A stretch of DNA of 64,000 bases from Arthrobacter sp. SLBN-112 (GCF_030944625.1 NZ_JAUSXY010000001.1:1364001-1428000); one strand, 5' to 3'. Positions 1 to 9,473 are shown, counted from the first letter of the stretch. Notes: generated from the letters alone by a model not told the origin. Program-made: numbers and translations.

Positions 1-221
1 TGCAGCGGAAGCCGCGCCCCGGTGAGCAGCCAAGGGGCGATCCCCACGAGCGCGGCAGCGATGCCCAGCAGGACGGCCAGGCCGGCTTCCGCTGCCGGCG
101 TCCGGCCGCCAGGCCGGTGGGCGGTCCGGTCCGGGCGGGAGGTTGGGTCCGTGACGGATGTTCCGCTGTCCTGCATAGAGCCGGTTGTTGAGCCGGTCTT
201 GTCCTCCGCGCGGTCTTCCAT
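1..221 (-). CDS. N-terminus of an unidentified membrane protein (partial)
   Basis: A minus-strand reading frame opens at an ATG (219-221) preceded by AAAGGGAAC and runs off the left edge with no stop. The first 45 or so residues are polar and rich in Asp, Thr, Gly and Pro (MEDRAEDKTGSTTG...). A hydrophobic helix follows (AGLAVLLGIAAALVGIAPWL), and the visible part ends LLTGARLPL. This suggests a cytoplasmic N-terminus followed by at least one membrane span. I do not recognise the family from this fragment. It is divergent from the dctA copy to its right. Confidence 0.6.
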   Translation of the reverse strand, partial: MEDRAEDKTGSTTGSMQDSGTSVTDPTSRPDRTAHRPGGRTPAAEAGLAVLLGIAAALVGIAPWLLTGARLPL

Positions 222-325
222 TGGGTTCCCTTTGTTCGCCGATGCAGCGTGTTCGCCGGTGCGCCCCGGCCGGGTGGACTGGAGCCGGAGTAATAATACA
301 GCGTTTGGAATAAATACTTTAATAC

Positions 326-355
326 TTCCGCATTACGGATTTATCTTTCCGGAAA
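326..355. promoter_or_regulatory. Palindromic operator candidates upstream of the first dctA
   Basis: Two palindromes lie 106-135 bases before the dctA start. TTCCGCATTACGGA is at 326-339 and the perfect TTTCCGGAAA is at 346-355. They sit in an AT-rich stretch that probably holds the promoter. A TTCC...GGAA element of the same type stands upstream of the second dctA in this window (13341-13376). Such elements are typical of IclR-type operators in actinobacteria; that assignment is an inference. Confidence 0.45.
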
Positions 356-460
356 CATGGGTTCCCTACTTTGGGGATGACCCTGCGGCGTTCTTGGCGC
401 CGCCATCCGAAGCAGACGCCGCTCCCGTACGGTGTCCTTCCCAACGAACAGGCCCACAGC

Positions 461-1846
461 ATGAAGATCACCGCCCCCGCTACGCCGCAGCCGCCGGCAC
501 GCGATGCACGCAGGAAGCCGTTATATACGTCCCTTTTTGTCCAGATCCTCGTGGCGGTGGTGGCAGGTGTCCTGATCGGCCACTTCTGGCCGGACCTCGG
601 CGCAGGACTCCGCCCACTCGGCGACGGCTTCATCCAACTGATCAAGATGATCATTGCGCCATTGATATTCCTGGTGATCGTCACAGGAATCGCCGCGGTG
701 AGTGACGTCAAGGCCGTGGGCCGGGTGGGCATCAAAGCCCTGGCCTACTTCACCGGCGCCACTCTGTTCGCCCTGGCCTTTGGGCTGGTGGTAGCGAACC
801 TGGTGCAGCCCGGGGCGGGCCTCAACATCGATCCGGCAACCCTGTCCCAGGACGCCGTCAACGCAAAAACCTCCACCGCCCCGCCCAAAGACGCCGGCAC
901 TTTCCTGCTCGGCATCATCCCCACCAGCGTCGTTGGCGCCTTCGCCAGCAACAACCTCCTCCAGGTCCTCTGTTTCGCCGTCTTCTTCGGTGCGGCGATC
1001 GTCGTCGTCGGCCGTGAACGCTGCCTGCCGGTGATCACCCTGATGGAAACCGTGCTGGAACTGTTCTTCAAGATCATGGGCTGGGTGATGCGCGTGGCGC
1101 CGGTGGGGGCGTTTGGCGCCATGGCCTTCATCATCGGCCAGTACGGCCTCGATTCCCTTGGGACCTACGCAGTGCTGATCGCTGCCTGCTACGGCGCCGC
1201 AGCGGTGTTCATCGGTCTGCTGTTCGTGGTGGCATGGGTGTACCCCCGCGTGCCGTTGTGGCAGTTCCTCAAGTACACCCGGGAGGAGTTCCTCCTGGCG
1301 CTGGGCACGGCATCCACCGAGTCTGTCCTGCCGCGAATCATGACCAAGCTGACCAACGCCGGCTGCTCCCGCGCCACCACGGGCCTGGTGGTTCCCACCG
1401 GCTATTCGTTCAACCTGGACGGTGCAGCCATCTACCTCTCCATCTCCCTGCTCTTCCTGGCGCAGGCCTTCGGCTACAACCTTGACCTGGGCCAGCAACT
1501 CGCGGCCCTGGGGATCCTGATGCTGACATCCAAGGGCATGGCAGGAGTTCCCGGATCTGCCTTCCTTGCCCTGTCCGCCACGGCCGGGGCGCTGGGCATC
1601 TTCCCGGTAGCCGGCGTCGCGCTCCTCCTCGGCGCCGACCGCCTGATGGACTCCATGCGTGTTGTGGTGAACCTGTTGGGAAACTGCGTGGCAACGTTCG
1701 TGGTGGCCAAATGGGAGGGCCAGTTCGATCGCGAGGCCATGCTGAGGGCTTTCGCCGGACAGGACGCCACGACGGAATTCGCGAGTGGGGGCACGACGAC
1801 GGCAGCGGCAGGACAGCCGGTCCTTGCCACGGTGCCGCAAGGGTAA
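461..1846 (+). CDS. dctA: C4-dicarboxylate/cation symporter DctA (first copy)
   Basis: A 461-residue member of the DAACS/SLC1 family, which imports succinate, fumarate, malate and related acids with protons or sodium. The start MKITAPATPQ matches the start of the paralogue in this window (MKIPNPEALK), so it is preferred over upstream in-frame codons, although no strong Shine-Dalgarno sequence precedes it. Visible family marks are the first membrane span after KPLYTSLFVQILVAVV, the TASTESVLPR hairpin and the GYSFNLDGAAIYLS substrate/cation segment, then SKGMAGVPGSAFLALSAT. The Ala/Thr/Gly-rich tail is probably cytoplasmic. It appears monocistronic. Confidence 0.93.
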   Translation: MKITAPATPQPPARDARRKPLYTSLFVQILVAVVAGVLIGHFWPDLGAGLRPLGDGFIQLIKMIIAPLIFLVIVTGIAAVSDVKAVGRVGIKALAYFTGATLFALAFGLVVANLVQPGAGLNIDPATLSQDAVNAKTSTAPPKDAGTFLLGIIPTSVVGAFASNNLLQVLCFAVFFGAAIVVVGRERCLPVITLMETVLELFFKIMGWVMRVAPVGAFGAMAFIIGQYGLDSLGTYAVLIAACYGAAAVFIGLLFVVAWVYPRVPLWQFLKYTREEFLLALGTASTESVLPRIMTKLTNAGCSRATTGLVVPTGYSFNLDGAAIYLSISLLFLAQAFGYNLDLGQQLAALGILMLTSKGMAGVPGSAFLALSATAGALGIFPVAGVALLLGADRLMDSMRVVVNLLGNCVATFVVAKWEGQFDREAMLRAFAGQDATTEFASGGTTTAAAGQPVLATVPQG

Positions 1847-2030
1847 GCGGCGGGAACCGGCGTCGAAATCACGCACCAAGGCGCCGCGAATGGAGCCGGT
1901 GGCCGCTGCGCCGGGGTGGTCCGGTGGGTCCAGTCACCCCCGCCTGTGCTGCCGACTCCGCCCGTAGTGCCGTCGGGCCTGGCCGGCCGTCCCCGGGACT
2001 ATTGTCCGGGCCATGCTGCACACTGTCCCT

Positions 2031-2330
2031 ATGACTTTTGCCTATTTAGGAATGCTCGGAACCAAACCCGGCCAGCGGGATGCCCTCGTGGCTATCCTGC
2101 TCCGGCCCAAACCCGGGATGAAGGAAGCCGGCTGCCTGCTGTACGAGGTGGGAATCAACGACGACGTACCGGACACTGTGTTCGTCTCCGAACTCTGGGA
2201 GTCCGCGGAGGCACACCAGGCATCGCTGCAGCTGGACAGCACGCGCGCAGCGATCGCCGAGGCCATGCCGTTGCTTTCCGGGGAAATGGGCGGCCACCGG
2301 TTCACGGTGTTGGGCTCGCCGCTGCAGTAA
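2031..2330 (+). CDS. ABM-domain (quinol monooxygenase-like) protein
   Basis: A 99-residue protein of the antibiotic-biosynthesis-monooxygenase fold, a ferredoxin-like dimeric alpha/beta barrel. It covers one complete domain: MTFAYLGMLGTKPGQRDAL, then GCLLYEVGIN, then VFVSELWESAEAHQASL, the usual 'Y...E.W.s.eah..H' pattern. Family members include quinol monooxygenases and haem-degrading enzymes, but most are uncharacterised, so the substrate is unknown. The ATG at 2031 is chosen because it begins the first beta strand; an in-frame ATG lies six codons upstream. No operon partner is evident. Confidence 0.75.
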   Translation: MTFAYLGMLGTKPGQRDALVAILLRPKPGMKEAGCLLYEVGINDDVPDTVFVSELWESAEAHQASLQLDSTRAAIAEAMPLLSGEMGGHRFTVLGSPLQ

Positions 2331-2446
2331 GGCTGTTGGGCCGGCCCTCCTTGAACTGCCCCGAAAGTCGTGACGAGAAATCAGTCCCGGCTTTAAGGGA
2401 CCAGTTCAGCCTGGGTGGACTACGGTAATCGGGGTAAGGAGGACAC

Positions 2447-3322
2447 ATGAAACCGCTGCCCGCGCTTGAACTTATCACCCGCCTCGAGGATGCCGTCTGG
2501 CTTGATCCCCTGGCCAAAAGTGTCCGGAAAGCCGTGAAGAAGGTCATTCCGGCCCGCTGGGCCCGCGATGCCCTGCACGGCGTCCCCATCGGCCACCCGG
2601 TCCACCCGCTCGCAGTCCAGGTGCCAATTGGCGCCTGGCTTTCCGCCGGCGTGCTTGATGCAGTCCCCGGAGGTGAGAAGGCCGCCAGGCTCCTGATCGG
2701 AGTTGGAACCGCCAGCGTGCTTCCGTCCGCTTTGGCCGGGTTCACCGACTGGTCACAACTGCACCCGCAGCAGCAGCGGGTGGGGTTGGTGCACGCGGCG
2801 GCCAATGTGACGGCAACAGGGCTCTACCTTGCCTCGCTGGTCCAGCGGGCAAGGGGCAGCCAAGGCAGTGGAAAGGTGCTGGCGTACTTGGGGCTGGCCA
2901 CGGTGAGCGCCGGCGGTTTCCTGGGCGGCCATCTCACCTACCGGCAGGCCGCCGGTGTGAACCACAGCGAGGAAATCCCGCACCGGTTCCCCTCCGGCTG
3001 GCATCCCCTGGCGCCGCTGGCTGACCTGCCCGAAGGCGGCCTGCACAAGCGTGACGTGGCCGGGATCCCGCTGCTGGTCCACCGCGACGGCGATACCGTC
3101 AACGTGCTGTCCGACGTCTGCAGCCACCTTTCCGGACCGCTCCATGAAGGCAAGATCAAGGACGACGGCGGGGACCCGTGCGTCGTCTGCCCTTGGCACC
3201 GGAGCACCTTTTCACTGCGGACCGGCGAGGTCAACGCCGGGCCTGCTACGGCCCGCCAACCGGTTTTCGAAACCCGCACCACGGACGGACTCGTGGAGGT
3301 ATGCCTGCCTGGTGCCGACTGA
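2447..3322 (+). CDS. DUF2231 membrane domain fused to a Rieske [2Fe-2S] domain
   Basis: A 291-residue fusion. Residues about 40-175 form a DUF2231-type membrane module with the signature GHPVHPLAVQVPIGAW and several hydrophobic helices. Residues about 190-290 form a Rieske domain with the cluster ligands C-S-H (DVCSHLSGP) and C-x-W-H (CVVCPWHRSTF). The product is probably a membrane-bound electron-transfer protein; its partner is not visible here. The start is well supported by AAGGAGG seven bases upstream. Fusions of these two domains are common in actinobacteria. Confidence 0.85.
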   Translation: MKPLPALELITRLEDAVWLDPLAKSVRKAVKKVIPARWARDALHGVPIGHPVHPLAVQVPIGAWLSAGVLDAVPGGEKAARLLIGVGTASVLPSALAGFTDWSQLHPQQQRVGLVHAAANVTATGLYLASLVQRARGSQGSGKVLAYLGLATVSAGGFLGGHLTYRQAAGVNHSEEIPHRFPSGWHPLAPLADLPEGGLHKRDVAGIPLLVHRDGDTVNVLSDVCSHLSGPLHEGKIKDDGGDPCVVCPWHRSTFSLRTGEVNAGPATARQPVFETRTTDGLVEVCLPGAD

Positions 3323-3471
3323 GCGGGAAGGCCGTTCGGCCCTACTCCGCAGTTTGGAACGACGAAAGACTGGGCTCATGGCGGCAGCCGGCGGAGTGGA
3401 ACCATGGCGACGCTGCAGTGTCCCTCGGAAGCTGCATTCGTTGATTCGCCACGCGGAGGTGTGACTGGACG

Positions 3472-4299
3472 ATGCGCGTTTCTGTGCCCCGGGAGATCGC
3501 CTCTGGCCTGCTGCTCCTCACCTCCGGCAGCGGGCCTCTGGCCTCGAACTTCTACCTTGTCCGGTCCGGTCCGGCCTGGGCGCTGGTCGACTGCGGCTGG
3601 GGCGGCAGCGCGGAACCGGTGCGCGCGGCCGTTGAGCGGATACTTGGGCCCGGGCTGAAACCTGAAGCGATCTTCCTGACCCATATCCATCCGGATCACT
3701 CCGGCGCCGCAGGCGCGTTGGCCCGGCGGTGGGGGATACCCGTGTACGCTCACCAGGCCGAGCTGCCCATGGCGGCCGGAAGATACGTTCCAGCGCGGTC
3801 CATGCCGCTGGACCGGTGGATCACAGCCCCGCTGATGTGGTCGCTGCCGGCACGCGCGCGTCGCAGGATCGAGGCTGCAGGGGATATTTCAGACCTCGTA
3901 CTGCCCCTTCCCCGCACTGGTGAAGTGCCGGGCCTGGCAGGGTGGGTCGTCGTACCCACGCCGGGACATACCGCCGGGCACGTTGCCTACTGGCACGCCG
4001 GCGACGGCATCCTCATCACCGGCGACGCTGTTGTGACCGTAAACCTGAACTCCTTCCGCGGGATCCTGCTGGGACTGCCGGACTTGTCCGGGCCGCCCTG
4101 GTACACCACGTGGAACATGGAACTGGCCAGGGACTCCGTCACACGCCTCGCCGAACTGGGACCCCGCCTGCTGGCGCCCGGCCATGGGCAGCCCTTGGCT
4201 TTTGGGGTCGTTCCCCGGTTGCGGGCTCTGGCCGCGAAGGAGCACAAGCAGCGGATCGCGTTTCGCCGCCGCGCCGCGGGAGCGCCCGGCGCTGTTTAG
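3472..4299 (+). CDS. Metallo-beta-lactamase-fold hydrolase
   Basis: A 275-residue single-domain MBL-fold protein. The metal-binding residues are present: T-H-I-H-P-D-H-S-G near residue 66, GHTAGH near 163, the bridging Asp in ITGDAVV near 182, and a final His in APGHGQP near 240. The fold includes glyoxalase II, lactonases and other thiolester or ester hydrolases. Nothing visible fixes the substrate. GGAGG lies about 12 bases upstream of the ATG. It follows the Rieske gene by 149 bases on the same strand and may be transcribed separately. Confidence 0.83.
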   Translation: MRVSVPREIASGLLLLTSGSGPLASNFYLVRSGPAWALVDCGWGGSAEPVRAAVERILGPGLKPEAIFLTHIHPDHSGAAGALARRWGIPVYAHQAELPMAAGRYVPARSMPLDRWITAPLMWSLPARARRRIEAAGDISDLVLPLPRTGEVPGLAGWVVVPTPGHTAGHVAYWHAGDGILITGDAVVTVNLNSFRGILLGLPDLSGPPWYTTWNMELARDSVTRLAELGPRLLAPGHGQPLAFGVVPRLRALAAKEHKQRIAFRRRAAGAPGAV

Positions 4300-4377
4300 C
4301 GCGCGGCGATCGAAGTGCCGCTGCCATTCTGGATGCGACTCCTACGATGCTGTTCAGGTCTAAAGTTCTCAGTGAGC

Positions 4378-4403
4378 AGTGCATGTACAAAGTGCATGTA
4401 CAA
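4378..4403. repeat. 13-bp perfect tandem repeat
   Basis: The unit AGTGCATGTACAA occurs twice in direct succession (4378-4390, 4391-4403) and is followed by a diverging third start (AGTGCGTG). Each unit contains the palindrome TGTACA. It lies about 110 bases before the next gene, so it could be a regulatory repeat or a slippage product. Confidence 0.8.
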
Positions 4404-4514
4404 AGTGCGTGCTCAAACGGAGGACATCCTGACGATCGACAAGAACCTAAAGCAGACTGGATAGTCTGAAATCTATTGGACCAGGAAGACTACGACAGGG
4501 CGGAGGTCCCACTC

Positions 4515-4862
4515 ATGACCATCAAGCTGAACGACGCAGCACTACGTCACGCCCGGCAGCTGATCAAGGACTCCAGAATCGCACGCGATGCCCGCGACGA
4601 CTGGAGCGAACATGCCCCGGACACAAAGCAGGAAAACGCGTTCATTGACAAGCACGGCTACGCGGAATACGGCACCTGGCACCTGGGCGAAGACAGCGAC
4701 AAGACGCCCGAAACGAAGGGTCGATACAGCTTCCCATTCGGGGATTTCCGCCGATTGCACAGGTGCGCGATACTGGCCATCGAAAGCCGAGCCGCCCAAA
4801 ACAACCACGACGACATCGCCAAGGCGGCAAAGTCGCTGCTTGAGGAACTCGACAAGGACTAA
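4515..4862 (+). CDS. Conserved hypothetical protein, about 115 residues
   Basis: A small, charged, soluble protein beginning MTIKLNDAALRHARQLI. Most of it is predicted helical, with conserved-looking stretches DDWSEHAPDTKQENAFI, GYAEYGTWHLGED and YSFPFGDFRRLHRCA. It resembles a family I know from actinobacteria that has no assigned function. CGGAGGT about eight bases before the ATG at 4515 favours this start over the in-frame TTG at 4476. It is convergent with nagA and alone in its transcript. Confidence 0.7.
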   Translation: MTIKLNDAALRHARQLIKDSRIARDARDDWSEHAPDTKQENAFIDKHGYAEYGTWHLGEDSDKTPETKGRYSFPFGDFRRLHRCAILAIESRAAQNNHDDIAKAAKSLLEELDKD

Positions 4863-4953
4863 GCGGCGCCAATAGATCTGCAACCGACGCAGGTGACGAT
4901 CTGCGGATCTTGCTGCGTCCGGGCACGATCATCCTGGAGCCGACGGCCAATCC

Positions 4954-6156
4954 TTAGCCGGGTGCGCTGACCCATTCGCCCCTTCGCAGCACTGCCGTCA
5001 GGTTCAGGTCCTGGTCAAGGACTACGACGTCGGCCTGCATTCCGGCGCGCAGGTCACCCGCCTGCGCCGAGAGACCCAGCAGGGATGCAGGGACGGCCGA
5101 AGCCGAGGTGACGGCATCCCGCAAAGGAACTCCGGCAGCCACGCAGGAGCGGACAACGTCCAGTAGGGTGCTGGTACCCCCGGCAATGGCGCCCGTGGCG
5201 TCAACCCGGGCTACGCCGCCGGCAACCGTGACGGAGAGGGACCCGAGTTTGTACTGTCCGTCCTCCAGCCCGGTGGCGGCCATTGAATCGGTCACCAATG
5301 TGATGTTCTCCGGCCCCACAAGGTCAAACACCAACTTCACTGTTTCGGGTGCCAGATGCACACCATCGGCAATCAACTCCACCACCGCCTGCCCGGCCTT
5401 GGCCGCGCTGAGGCTCGCCGATACCGGCCCGGGGGAGCGGTGGTGGAGCGGAGGCATGGCATTGAACAAGTGGGTTACCGTTGGGCGGTTCCTCCCGGTG
5501 GAGTTGCCGGCCGAGTCCAAAGCCACCGCCGCGCGCGCCAGGAAAGCCGCCGCCGTCGCATGGTCCGCTGCGGTGTGGCCCAGGGACGGGATGATGCCGC
5601 TGGCCGCAAGCCGGCCGGCAAGTTCGGAGGCCCCGGGCAGCTCGGCCGCCAGGGTCATGGAGGCCAGCGTTGGACCTGCCGCGGCCAGCATGCGGGCCAC
5701 CAGGTCCGGATCGGGTTCCAGGAGCAGACCGGGGTCATGCGCACCGCACTGGTGGCTCGAGAGGAAAGGACCCTCCAGGTGCGAGCCGGCAATCAGCCCC
5801 CGGCCTGCCAGCTCCCGCAACATTCCAAGGTTCCGGACCAGGTCCCCGGGCTTTCCGGTGACCAGGCTTGCCACCACCGTGGTGGTTCCACGGCTGTGCA
5901 GGTAGCGTGCCGCCCGCTCGGCGCCACCGGGATCGCCCTCGGAGAAATCCGAGCCGTAGGCGCCATGGCAGTGCATGTCAACCAGGCCGGGCACCAGGAC
6001 CCGGCCGTCGGGTGCCTCCGGCGGAAGTACCCCGGGGAAGACCTGCGCCGGGCCCGCGAAGGTGACCAGGCCGCCGTCGGCCGCCATCACCCCGTCCGCA
6101 ATATCCAGCGAGGCGGTGACTATACGGCCGCGAATAACAACTTCATCGCCCATCAT
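4954..6156 (-). CDS. nagA: N-acetylglucosamine-6-phosphate deacetylase
   Basis: A 400-residue amidohydrolase-superfamily enzyme that converts GlcNAc-6-P to GlcN-6-P and acetate in the cytoplasm. Visible catalytic and metal motifs are VDMHCHGAYGSDF, the Glu of HLEGPFLSSHQCGAHDPG, SLGHTAADHA, VTHLFNAMPPLHHRSPG and the catalytic Asp of LVTDSMAATG. It is the last gene of ptsC-nagB-cutC-nagA and overlaps the end of cutC by 14 bases. GAAGGA precedes the first of two adjacent ATG codons. It is expected to be controlled by the DasR-like regulator through the operon promoter. Confidence 0.93.
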   Translation of the reverse strand: MMGDEVVIRGRIVTASLDIADGVMAADGGLVTFAGPAQVFPGVLPPEAPDGRVLVPGLVDMHCHGAYGSDFSEGDPGGAERAARYLHSRGTTTVVASLVTGKPGDLVRNLGMLRELAGRGLIAGSHLEGPFLSSHQCGAHDPGLLLEPDPDLVARMLAAAGPTLASMTLAAELPGASELAGRLAASGIIPSLGHTAADHATAAAFLARAAVALDSAGNSTGRNRPTVTHLFNAMPPLHHRSPGPVSASLSAAKAGQAVVELIADGVHLAPETVKLVFDLVGPENITLVTDSMAATGLEDGQYKLGSLSVTVAGGVARVDATGAIAGGTSTLLDVVRSCVAAGVPLRDAVTSASAVPASLLGLSAQAGDLRAGMQADVVVLDQDLNLTAVLRRGEWVSAPG

Positions 6157-6952
6157 TCAAGGTCCTTCGTTCGTCGAAAGCATCGGCGGCCACAGCGGCA
6201 GCCATGCGGGCGGCCAGGCGGTGGTCCGCGGCTCCAGCCCGGTCCCCGCCCGCAGCGCCCCCGTGCCGGGGCCGCGCCGAGGTGTGCACGGCATGGACTC
6301 CCGCTTCAAGGAGCGACGGTACCAGCGCCAGGGTGACACCCCCGCCTGCCATGATCTGGACCGATGGCGCACTCCGGCGTCCCTGCTGCACAATCCTGCC
6401 CAGCATCTCCAACCCCGCGGCGCAGTCCGCGCTGCCCCCACTGGTGAGGACCCGGTCCACCCCGGCGTGCTCCAGCCGGGAGAGCGCCCCGGCCGGGTCG
6501 ACGCCGGCCGCCAGGGCTGCGTCGAACGCACGGTGGAACGTGACTTCGGCGTCCGGCTTCACGGCCCGCGCCGCCGCCACGATGCGACGGATCGCCGGGA
6601 TATCCGGGCTGCCGTCGGGGGACAGGACACCAACCACCACGCCCGCAGCTCCGGCTGCCAAAGCGGCGGTGGCATCGCGTTCAATGACATCCAGCTCGTC
6701 CGGCGCATAGGTGAAGTTGCCGGGCCGCGGCCGCACCAGGACATGGACGGGAAGGCCAAGGTCGCACGCCTGCCCGATGGTGCCGATGCTCGGCGTGATG
6801 CCTTCTGTCTCCGCCAGGGCGGCGCACAGTTCAACGCGGGCCGCGCCCACGGCGGCGGCCAGCCGGACGCCGTCGGCATTCTCCACCGCCAACTCCAGCT
6901 GCGGCACGGTTCCGGCCACGGGCACCCGCCTGAAGCTCAGAGTCCCTGCCAT
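6143..6952 (-). CDS. CutC-family TIM-barrel protein in the GlcNAc operon
   Basis: A 269-residue protein of the CutC family (PF03932-type TIM barrel). Visible marks are [19 protein letters not shown] near the start, [39 protein letters not shown] and IMAGGGV. CutC was named for copper homeostasis in Escherichia coli, but that role is disputed. Here the gene is locked between nagB and nagA, overlapping both by about 15 bases, which points to amino-sugar metabolism. The biochemical activity is unknown. The last 45 residues are Ala/Arg/Gly-rich. Confidence 0.85.
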   Translation of the reverse strand: MAGTLSFRRVPVAGTVPQLELAVENADGVRLAAAVGAARVELCAALAETEGITPSIGTIGQACDLGLPVHVLVRPRPGNFTYAPDELDVIERDATAALAAGAAGVVVGVLSPDGSPDIPAIRRIVAAARAVKPDAEVTFHRAFDAALAAGVDPAGALSRLEHAGVDRVLTSGGSADCAAGLEMLGRIVQQGRRSAPSVQIMAGGGVTLALVPSLLEAGVHAVHTSARPRHGGAAGGDRAGAADHRLAARMAAAVAADAFDERRTLNDGR

Positions 6953-7716
6953 GCCGGCTTCCGGCCGAAGGTGTCCTGATAATACTCGCGGTGGGCGAGC
7001 CGTGAGGCCGCGGCCTCGTCCACCAGTACCGACACGTGCGGGTGCAGCTGGAGGGCCGACGCCGGACAGATGGCCGCGACGGGACCTTCGACGGCGGCCG
7101 CCACAGCCTCTGCCTTGGCCTCGCCCATCGCCAGCAGCAGCAGGTGCCGGGCCTCCCGGATGGTGCCCAGGCCTTGGGTCAGAACATGGTCCGGCACGTC
7201 ATCCGGTGCGTCAAAGAAGCGCGCGTTGTCAAGGCGGGTCTGCCGGGTGAGCGTCTTGATCCGCGTGCGGGAGGCGAGCGAGGACATGGGCTCATTGAAG
7301 CCCACATGGCCATCCGTCCCGATGCCCAGGATCTGGATATCCACCCCTCCGGCAGCTGCAATCCTGGCCTCGTACGCGGATGCCTCCGCCTGCGGATCCC
7401 GGGCCATGCCATCCAGTCCGTGGACCGCTCCGGCGCCGAAGTCCACGCTTGCCGTGAATTCGTCCCGGATTACCGAGTGGTAGGACTGCGGATGCCCGGC
7501 AGGCAGGCCCACGTACTCGTCCAGCAGGAAGGCCTGGGCCGAGGCGAAGCTCAGCCCGCCATTCCGGTGCCGGTCGATGAGTTCCCGGTACGTGCCCAGG
7601 GGAGTGGAGCCCGTGGCCAGTCCAAGGACGGACGGCCCGCGGCGGACCTGCTCCTCGATGGCATCCGCGGCAATGCGGGCGACGTCGTCGGGGGCGGGAA
7701 GAATGATGATTTCCAT
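6937..7716 (-). CDS. nagB: Glucosamine-6-phosphate deaminase
   Basis: A 259-residue cytoplasmic enzyme that isomerises and deaminates GlcN-6-P to fructose-6-P and ammonia, delivering GlcNAc carbon to glycolysis. Motifs seen are the phosphate loop [14 protein letters not shown], the catalytic [35 protein letters not shown] and the late [16 protein letters not shown] segment (here [13 protein letters not shown]). Its length matches the family. It lies 43 bases after ptsC and overlaps cutC by 16 bases. Confidence 0.94.
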   Translation of the reverse strand: MEIIILPAPDDVARIAADAIEEQVRRGPSVLGLATGSTPLGTYRELIDRHRNGGLSFASAQAFLLDEYVGLPAGHPQSYHSVIRDEFTASVDFGAGAVHGLDGMARDPQAEASAYEARIAAAGGVDIQILGIGTDGHVGFNEPMSSLASRTRIKTLTRQTRLDNARFFDAPDDVPDHVLTQGLGTIREARHLLLLAMGEAKAEAVAAAVEGPVAAICPASALQLHPHVSVLVDEAAASRLAHREYYQDTFGRKPAWQGL

Positions 7717-7759
7717 GCGGTGTAATGCTTTCGGCTGGAGGTTGCTGTTGTTGGAGGGG

Positions 7760-9010
7760 CTACTTTGCGGCTTCGGTTTCCACCGTTACCTCGTCGTCCT
7801 CGCGGCCTGGGGTGCGCAGGTTCCAGCGCTTGATGACGAACGAGAAGAGGAAGTAGTAGATGGCCGCGTAGCCCAGGCCGATCGGGATCAGCATCCACGC
7901 GTTCTGTGCTTTGCCGAAGTTGAGGACGAAGTCGATCAGGCCGGCGGAGAACGTGAAGCCGTCGTGGATGCCCAGCGCGTTCACCAGGGCCATGGAGGTT
8001 CCGGTCAGGGCTGCGTGGACGATGTAGAGCGGGAAGGCGACGAACATGAAGGAGTACTCGAGCGGTTCCGTGATGCCGGTGAAGAACGCCGTGAGCGCGG
8101 TGGAGAGCATGATGCCGCCCACGATTTTCTTCTGTGAGGGCTTGGCGTGGCGCCAGATGGCCAGGGCTGCGGCGGGCAGGCCGAACATCATGATGGGGAA
8201 GAAGCCGGTCATGAACGTGCCCGCGGTGGGGTCGCCGGCGAAGAAGCGGTTGAGGTCGCCGCGGACCAGGTGGCCGGAAGCGTCGGTGTAGTCGCCAATG
8301 AGGAACCAGACACCGGAGTTCAGGATGTGGTGCAGTCCGGCAGGGATCAGCATGCGGTTGGCGAAGCCGTAGACTCCGCCGCCGAGTACCGCGTTGCCCG
8401 CCACGGCCTGGCCCACTGCGGAAAGGCCTGCGTTGAAGAGCGGGTACAGGAGGGCCAGGACGACGCCGGCCAGGAGGCTGGTGACGGACGTCAGGATGGG
8501 CACCAGGCGGCGGCCGCTGAAGAAGCCAAGGAAGTCAGGCAGCTTGGTGCGGTAGAACCGCTGCCACAGTCCGGCGGACAAGAGGCCCACCACGATTCCG
8601 GCGAGGACGCCGTAGTTGATCATGGCCGGCTTTCCCGCGGGGTCCAGTTGTCCGTCCAGGACCAGGGGGGACATGGCCTTGAAGACGCCGTCGATCACCA
8701 TGTAGCCCACCACCGCCGCGAGTGCGGTGGAGCCGTCTGCCTTCTTGGCCCAGCCGACGGCGATTCCGACGGCGAAGATGAGCGGCAGCCAGGTGAAGAC
8801 GGCGTTGCCTGCGGCGGAGATGACGGACGCTCCGCCTTCGAAGCCGGGAATGGCACCGAGCAGGTCGGCCTGCCCGATGCGCAGCAGGATACCTGCGGCG
8901 GGAAGTACTGCGATGGGGAGCATCAGGCAGCGGCCCAGCCGCTGAAGGGTGGCGAAGGCCCTGTTTGGCTTCTTCTCTGGGGCCAGGGCGGTGGTCTCGG
9001 ATGTTGACAT
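7760..9010 (-). CDS. PTS EIIC permease, GlcNAc/glucose family
   Basis: A 416-residue integral membrane EIIC domain of the glucose/GlcNAc PTS family, without fused EIIB or EIIA. It begins with a short polar tail, then [19 protein letters not shown], and includes [23 protein letters not shown] and the [16 protein letters not shown] loop diagnostic of this family. The ATG at 9010 with AGAGGTG upstream is chosen because the longer frame adds a non-conserved tail. Genes nagB and nagA downstream make N-acetylglucosamine the likely substrate. The matching EIIB and EIIA are encoded divergently. Confidence 0.92.
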   Translation of the reverse strand: MSTSETTALAPEKKPNRAFATLQRLGRCLMLPIAVLPAAGILLRIGQADLLGAIPGFEGGASVISAAGNAVFTWLPLIFAVGIAVGWAKKADGSTALAAVVGYMVIDGVFKAMSPLVLDGQLDPAGKPAMINYGVLAGIVVGLLSAGLWQRFYRTKLPDFLGFFSGRRLVPILTSVTSLLAGVVLALLYPLFNAGLSAVGQAVAGNAVLGGGVYGFANRMLIPAGLHHILNSGVWFLIGDYTDASGHLVRGDLNRFFAGDPTAGTFMTGFFPIMMFGLPAAALAIWRHAKPSQKKIVGGIMLSTALTAFFTGITEPLEYSFMFVAFPLYIVHAALTGTSMALVNALGIHDGFTFSAGLIDFVLNFGKAQNAWMLIPIGLGYAAIYYFLFSFVIKRWNLRTPGREDDEVTVETEAAK

Positions 9011-9070
9011 GGTTGCACCTCTGCGGGGTTCGGGTGGGGGCTTGTAAAGAACAGGTTCCAGCCGGTACTG

Positions 9071-9086
9071 TCTGGTTATGACCAGT
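9071..9086. promoter_or_regulatory. dre-like operator between the divergent PTS genes
   Basis: TCTGGTTATGACCAGT is an inverted repeat (CTGGT-N4-ACCAG) close to the DasR-responsive element known from actinobacteria (ACTGGTCTAGACCACT type). It lies 61 bases before the EIIC start and about 155 bases before EIIB, so it could control both directions. The GntR/UTRA regulator encoded at 9939-10691 is the obvious ligand-sensing repressor. Binding is an inference. Confidence 0.65.
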
Positions 9087-9242
9087 TCAGTGTGATTCAT
9101 CCCACGGTCCGGTGTCAAGGAAGGAATTTCCCCTCCGTGACGGGCCGCCCGTGGCAAAAGAAGCCATCATTGGTCGTACCGGGGCCGCCGGCTCCGGTGT
9201 TGGAAGATGTGCTCCGTACGGGCACCGTCAGAAAGGGCAGCC

Positions 9243-9473
9243 ATGTCCAAAGCAGAAAAAATCATCCAAGGCCTGGGCGGAGCCGCCAACATCGTGGAAG
9301 TGGAAGCGTGCATCACGCGGCTGCGGACCGAGGTGAAGGACTCCTCGCTGGTGAACGAGGCATCCCTCAAGGCCGCCGGAGCCCACGGCGTCCTGGCCGC
9401 CGGCACCGCCGTGCAGGTGATTGTCGGCCCCGAGGCGGACACGCTCGCCGAAGACATCGAGGACCTCCTCTAG
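9243..9473 (+). CDS. PTS EIIB component, GlcNAc/glucose family
   Basis: A 76-residue free-standing EIIB domain. The phosphorylated cysteine is in the motif EACITRLRTEV, and the C-terminus QVIVGPEADTLAEDIEDLL is typical. The start MSKAEKIIQGLGGAANI fits the first helix and follows GAAAGGG; upstream in-frame codons are not conserved. It takes phosphate from EIIA and passes it to the sugar held by the EIIC encoded divergently. It overlaps the next gene by one base. Confidence 0.92.
   Translation: MSKAEKIIQGLGGAANIVEVEACITRLRTEVKDSSLVNEASLKAAGAHGVLAAGTAVQVIVGPEADTLAEDIEDLL

Noticed and set aside
521..1879. Long minus-strand frame (452 codons) opposite the first dctA
   Set aside because: Same antisense artefact; composition is His/Glu/Gly-rich and resembles the shadow opposite the second dctA.
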